DNA from: JANWJE01 sp044326545
Lineage (GTDB): Bacteria; Chlamydiota; Chlamydiia; Chlamydiales; Parachlamydiaceae
DNA: 9,861 nt
Assembly: GCA_044326545.1 (NCBI GenBank)
Contig: JBIRBM010000048.1
Span: 1-9,861 of the forward strand
Direction: 5' to 3'
Translations under genes and position numbers: made by a program
Shown: positions 7,131-9,861 of the stretch, in pieces
Numbering within the stretch: position 1 is the stretch's first letter
Layout of the letters: each line of letters begins with the position of its first letter
The notes under the pieces: generated by a model
Databases searched by the model: none
What the model was told of the DNA's origin: nothing
The model's input: only the letters and a program-made list of their open reading frames with translations

Positions 7131-8063
7131 ATGAACGAAATAAGCGGACAATCCCCAAGTGATTCAATCCATTTAAGGCAAATCTGGCTCCTGATCGTGT
7201 GGATGTTATTGTTGATCAACCCATCCCCCCTCTTGGCCTCGTCTGATTTAGAATCTGATCAGGTGGCAGAGGAAATCAAACCTTTTTATGTCTTAACGAT
7301 TCCAAAATCAGGCACTCATTTAATGATCAAACTCCTTTCCATGCTAGTGGAAATGAAATATCAACTCCTTGTTCCCGATCCTTCTATTTATGGTCATGTG
7401 TTTATAAGCCAGAAAAAATCTCCTGAGTTTACTTCCCTATTCAAACAAACATTCATGGAAGAGAAACTGGCTGAGTGGCGTCTAAATCACGCCTATTCTC
7501 TTGCCCATTTTAATATGGCTAAAAAATTTTCAAAGTTTTCATTTCAACACCCCGAATATGTCAAAATTATCCAAATTAGAGACCTAAGAGATGCCTGCGT
7601 CTCTTGCGCCTACCACTGTGCAGAAAAAATTGAATCATGGATAGGGCCTTGTTCAATTGCAGATAAAATTATGTTGATTCTGACTTTGGAGGATCAGGAA
7701 ATTCCTGTGAATATTTTCCGAATGAAAAAGTATGCGCGTCTGGCCGTTAAATGGTTGAAACAGCATCCCGATAGTGTCATTTCTCGCTTTGAGAAATTGG
7801 TGGGAGCCAATGGCGGAGGAGAGAAAAATGCGCAGATCAAACAAATCAAACAGATCGCCAGCGCAATCAACGCTCCTCTTACCCCGGAACAACTTTCATT
7901 CATCACAGAAAATTTATTTGGAAATGATCAGGGCCCCCAAATCTCTGAAACGTTTCGCGCTGGGTTTATTGGAAGCTGGAAAACCCATTTCAACGATGCA
8001 CACCAAGAGGTTTTTAAAAAAAATTTCGGGGAATTGCAAACAGCGTTAGGATATCCTTTATAA
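7131..8063 (+). CDS. Sulfotransferase-family protein with N-terminal signal sequence
   Basis: The protein has 310 residues. After a polar stretch, residues 16-36 form a signal peptide or membrane anchor (RQIWLLIVWMLLL, with possible cleavage after A36 or S38). The PAPS 5'-phosphosulfate loop is TIPKSGT (56-62). RDLRDACVS (150-158) matches the 3'-phosphate motif with R150 and S158. ISRFEKLV follows further on, and FRAGFIGSWKTHF (275-287) matches the C-terminal RKGxxGDWK PAPS signature, with Ser for Asp. A candidate catalytic His is H120 or H126. This is the last gene of the operon, 1 nt after the methyltransferase stop, so it may sulfate the glycan made by its neighbours. Export conflicts with a cytosolic PAPS donor. 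It may be anchored, or exported for use outside the cytosol. The acceptor is unknown. Confidence 0.85.
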   Translation: MNEISGQSPSDSIHLRQIWLLIVWMLLLINPSPLLASSDLESDQVAEEIKPFYVLTIPKSGTHLMIKLLSMLVEMKYQLLVPDPSIYGHVFISQKKSPEFTSLFKQTFMEEKLAEWRLNHAYSLAHFNMAKKFSKFSFQHPEYVKIIQIRDLRDACVSCAYHCAEKIESWIGPCSIADKIMLILTLEDQEIPVNIFRMKKYARLAVKWLKQHPDSVISRFEKLVGANGGGEKNAQIKQIKQIASAINAPLTPEQLSFITENLFGNDQGPQISETFRAGFIGSWKTHFNDAHQEVFKKNFGELQTALGYPL

Positions 8064-8100
8064 GCTGTTCAGAATCTTTGATCCCTTCTAATAGAGAATT

Positions 8101-8119
8101 GTTGACAAATTAGGTCAAC
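8101..8119. repeat. Inverted repeat GTTGAC-N7-GTCAAC upstream of the carrier gene
   Basis: Perfect 6-bp arms (8101-8106 and 8114-8119) surround a 7-nt spacer, about 95 bp before the carrier start. The symmetry resembles a dimeric repressor operator. The left arm contains TTGACA, but no -10 box lies at the right distance. A chance repeat is possible. Confidence 0.35.
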
Positions 8120-8154
8120 CACCCCACGCGAGATTCAAAATGATTTAAAAGAAA

Positions 8155-8182
8155 TTGCTGATGAGGTACTGTGAGATAAAAT
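8155..8182 (+). promoter_or_regulatory. Candidate sigma70 promoter of the carrier gene
   Basis: TTGCTG (8155-8160) and TAAAAT (8177-8182) are 16 nt apart. The -10 matches 5 of 6 positions and the -35 matches 3 of 6. Transcription near 8189 would give a leader of about 25 nt containing the strong AAGGAG ribosome site. It lies just downstream of the GTTGAC palindrome, so repression from that site would be sterically possible. Confidence 0.35.
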
Positions 8183-8213
8183 GTCTGGTGAGTTTTTCAT
8201 AAGGAGTCATTAG

Positions 8214-9056
8214 ATGAGCCAACCCATTCACAATCAGCCTCCATTGTCTTCTCTTATTTTTCTAGGTGGAATGCGCAGTATAGCGGGATTTCCTTTTGAA
8301 CACCCTTTAGAATTAATGAAAATAACAGCTCAGGCAAATCCTAAAGACACCTCCTGGCAAATCATTCACAATATAGTGAAAGAAAAGGGAGGGGTTGGCT
8401 TTTTTGATACTTGTTTGACTAATTTTCCTCGTCGTCTTTTAAGAGAAGCTGTTAGATGGCCGGTGATTGGCTATACACACGAGCTGCTTATGAGAGAATT
8501 TCCCGAAACATTTACGAGAGAAAGCACAAATGCTAAGGTCGTCACAGGAATTTCTGTTGCATTGTTTGATTCTTTACTCATACTTCCTCTTGAGCAATTA
8601 ATGGCCTATCGTGTTAAAGAAAGAGAACGTTATCTCACATTTTTTCAAAAAAAATTTACTCAAGATGGCATCAGTTCTTTATATCGCGGCCTTGGTGTCA
8701 ATGTCTTTCGTCAGGGTGTTGTCTGGACGACTCTTATGACAATCAACCATGAATCTAAAAAAAGATTTGATGTTTTAGATCAAGATAAAGCCAATCCACA
8801 CCTTCGGCAGGCAGTGACAAGTGTTCTGATTGCAATAGGGCTTATTACATGGGGATTGCCTATCGACTTTGTTAAGACGCGCATTCAAATGGATGCTGAT
8901 CTACAACAAATGAAACTATCATCTGTAGTACGCCAACTCGTTAGCAGACACGGATTTTCAGGTTTTTATGCGGGAGCGTTGCCCGTTTTTGTTCATACTG
9001 TTTTTCATGCCACTTTAGGCGGCTATATTTTAGATAAAATTTTTGCCTCGGATTAA
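8214..9056 (+). CDS. Mitochondrial carrier family (MCF/SLC25-type) protein
   Basis: This 280-residue membrane protein has the tripartite repeat of mitochondrial solute carriers, each repeat with two helices (roughly six in all, about 12-275). The Px[DE]xx[KR] signature occurs in repeat 1 as PLELMK (31-36) and in repeat 3 as PIDFVK (216-221). In repeat 2 it is PLEQLM (125-130), with Met replacing the basic residue. The second part of the repeat shows as SLYRGLGVNVFR (155-166) and GFYAGALPVF (250-259). Family members normally exchange nucleotides, carboxylates or amino acids across the inner mitochondrial membrane. They are eukaryotic, with rare bacterial cases such as Legionella LncP, an effector sent to host mitochondria. 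Start choice is supported by AAGGAG 7 nt upstream. The gene stands alone, outside the glycan operon. Acquisition from a eukaryotic host is inferred. The substrate is unknown. Confidence 0.9.
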   Translation: MSQPIHNQPPLSSLIFLGGMRSIAGFPFEHPLELMKITAQANPKDTSWQIIHNIVKEKGGVGFFDTCLTNFPRRLLREAVRWPVIGYTHELLMREFPETFTRESTNAKVVTGISVALFDSLLILPLEQLMAYRVKERERYLTFFQKKFTQDGISSLYRGLGVNVFRQGVVWTTLMTINHESKKRFDVLDQDKANPHLRQAVTSVLIAIGLITWGLPIDFVKTRIQMDADLQQMKLSSVVRQLVSRHGFSGFYAGALPVFVHTVFHATLGGYILDKIFASD

Positions 9057-9067
9057 TAAACACATTG

Positions 9068-9082
9068 ATTCCTTGAAGGAAT
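9068..9082. repeat. Perfect short palindrome ATTCCTT-G-AAGGAAT after the carrier gene
   Basis: Seven-base arms flank one base, 12 nt after the carrier stop codon. As RNA it would make only a 5-bp stem with a 5-nt loop and has no T-run, so it is a weak terminator candidate. It might instead be a protein-binding site. Confidence 0.35.
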
Positions 9083-9176
9083 AATCTGATCGGATGGCCC
9101 ATATATGCAATTAACGAAACATGTTATTGGTGTTGCGAGGCATTGAAGCTTCTTGTAACCCAATGTGGGATTCACA

Positions 9177-9353
9177 ATGAAAAAATTGAGAAATTCAGAT
9201 ATAGCTCCCTTATTATTTATTGCAGCAATAGGTTTTTTCGAGCTTTTGTATAGAAAAAATTTGATAGATGGTTGTTTAGCTCTTGGAATGGCTTTGATAT
9301 TTTTTATTTATCAAATCTCTCAAACATCAGATAATACCATTTATCAAAAATAA
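9177..9353 (+). CDS. Small two-helix hypothetical membrane protein
   Basis: From the ATG at 9177 the protein is 58 residues. A GTG at 9165 would add four, but ATG with GTGGGA 7 nt upstream is more natural. It begins MKKLRNSD, followed by two hydrophobic segments (about 11-25, PLLFIAAIGFFELL, and about 33-48, CLALGMALIFFIYQI). A short basic loop (YRKN) separates them, and the tail is polar. I do not recognise the family. It lies between the mitochondrial carrier and the transposase, both + strand. It might be a real small membrane protein or a chance open frame. The clean hydrophobic pattern mildly favours a real gene. Confidence 0.45.
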   Translation: MKKLRNSDIAPLLFIAAIGFFELLYRKNLIDGCLALGMALIFFIYQISQTSDNTIYQK

Positions 9354-9400
9354 CTTTTAGTGCATAACCCTCCAGTTAATCAATACAGGCGCAGTGTAAA

Positions 9401-9861
9401 ATGAACGCATTTCAAAAAGAAATAGATCAACTGGCGGACACCGATTTTTTCCAACTGGCAAAAAGAGAACCTCATCCTCGATTACGAACTCGGCTTCTTG
9501 CATTAGGACATCTGCAATCAGGCAAAACAAAAACTGATGTTGTTGACATGTTTCGCATTACCTTTCCTACTTTACGGACATGGCTGCTGCGATTTATTGC
9601 AAAAGGCATAGACGGTCTAAAACCACAACAGGGACAAGGACGCAAAAGGAAGCTTCCCCCTGAACAGGAAGAGAATTTTAGGCGGCAGGTAGAAGCATTG
9701 CAACAGGATCGAGAAGGAGGCAGAATCCGAGGACAGGACGTGCAAGTACTTCTTAAGGAAAAATTCTGCGTTGATCATGCCTTGCCAAGTGTTTATCACG
9801 TACTTGAACGATGCGGACTCTCATGGATTTCAGCGCGCTCTAAGCATCCAAAGTCTGATCC
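9401..9861 (+). CDS. IS630-family transposase, 5' part (runs off the window)
   Basis: The frame is open from the ATG at 9401 to the window end, giving 153 residues. Residues about 27-85 form the N-terminal helix-turn-helix: RLRTRLLALGHLQSGKT, then DVVDMFRITFPTLRTWLLRF and KGIDGLKPQQGQGRKRKL, typical of IS630/Tc1-mariner-like transposases. A second winged-helix portion follows (EGGRIRGQDVQVLL, then PSVYHVLERCGLSWISAR near 129-146), ending in the linker where the DDE catalytic domain would begin. The catalytic triad is beyond the window. The base composition is visibly more G+C-rich than the neighbours, consistent with a foreign element. Completeness and activity cannot be judged. Confidence 0.85.
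   Translation, partial: MNAFQKEIDQLADTDFFQLAKREPHPRLRTRLLALGHLQSGKTKTDVVDMFRITFPTLRTWLLRFIAKGIDGLKPQQGQGRKRKLPPEQEENFRRQVEALQQDREGGRIRGQDVQVLLKEKFCVDHALPSVYHVLERCGLSWISARSKHPKSD
9401..9861 (+). mobile_element. IS630-family insertion sequence, left part only
   Basis: Identified from its transposase. The left terminal inverted repeat should lie within about 50 bp before 9401 (for example near 9362-9395), but without the right end it cannot be confirmed. IS630 elements normally insert at a TA dinucleotide, and several TA sites exist there. The true left boundary is therefore unresolved. Confidence 0.6.

Noticed and set aside
7653..8049. Open frames of 70-91 codons on both strands inside the sulfotransferase region
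   Set aside because: They overlap the sulfotransferase, which has clear motifs, and show no domain features.
8102..8107. Perfect TTGACA as a -35 box
   Set aside because: No recognisable -10 is 15-19 nt downstream (the stretch is G+C-rich), so a promoter is better placed at 8155-8182.
8103..8174. Short open stretch TTPREIQNDLKEIADEVL resembling a small piece of a transposase
   Set aside because: It is only about 20 codons, lacks a start codon, and is flanked by stops. A resemblance to IS256-type transposases cannot be supported at this length.
9617..9799. Minus-strand open frame of 60 codons
   Set aside because: It is antisense to the transposase with no ribosome site or recognisable domain.
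1..9861. tRNA, rRNA, riboswitch, CRISPR array or toxin-antitoxin pair
   Set aside because: No cloverleaf-like segment, spaced direct repeats or recognisable small-gene pair was seen by eye. A covariance-model scan would be needed to exclude structured RNA fully.

Overview
The window is AT-rich bacterial DNA, roughly 40% G+C by eye, densely coding, with overlapping genes arranged in two divergent operons. No rRNA or phylogenetic marker is present, so the organism cannot be named from sequence alone. A mitochondrial-carrier-family protein, a signal-peptide-bearing sulfotransferase and an IS630-type transposase together suggest a bacterium living in or with eukaryotic cells. An amoeba-associated Chlamydiae-like or Legionella-like organism would fit, but this is inference.

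Layout. Positions 1-133 carry two inverted repeats and no gene. The leftward operon (2677 to 134, minus strand) encodes, in transcription order, a LegB-type NAD-dependent sugar-nucleotide 4,6-dehydratase, a sugar-1-phosphate nucleotidyltransferase and a second extended-SDR epimerase/reductase. The genes overlap by 8 and 13 bp. A perfect 12-bp stem-loop just after the last stop probably ends the transcript. A 102-bp divergent spacer (2678-2779) separates this from the rightward operon (2780 to 8063). That operon encodes a GT-B glycosyltransferase (GT4 type), a second GT-B-like glycosyltransferase, a GT9/heptosyltransferase-like protein, a class I SAM methyltransferase, and a PAPS-type sulfotransferase with an N-terminal signal sequence. 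Its internal junctions are -8, -4, +6 and +1 bp, so it is almost certainly one transcript.

Right of 8063 the character changes. A 150-bp spacer with an inverted repeat and a plausible promoter leads to a monocistronic mitochondrial carrier protein (8214-9056). Then come a small two-helix membrane protein (9177-9353) and the 5' part of an IS630-family transposase (9401 onward) that runs off the window.

How the genes may work together (inference). The leftward operon makes a modified nucleotide sugar. The rightward operon transfers sugars onto a surface glycan or glycolipid and decorates it, with the methyltransferase and possibly the sulfotransferase as capping or tailoring enzymes. The exported sulfotransferase is puzzling because its usual donor, PAPS, is cytosolic. 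It might act in the periplasm with another donor, or in a host cell. The carrier next door is most simply explained as a gene acquired from a eukaryote, either a transporter or an effector. It is the most striking single gene here.
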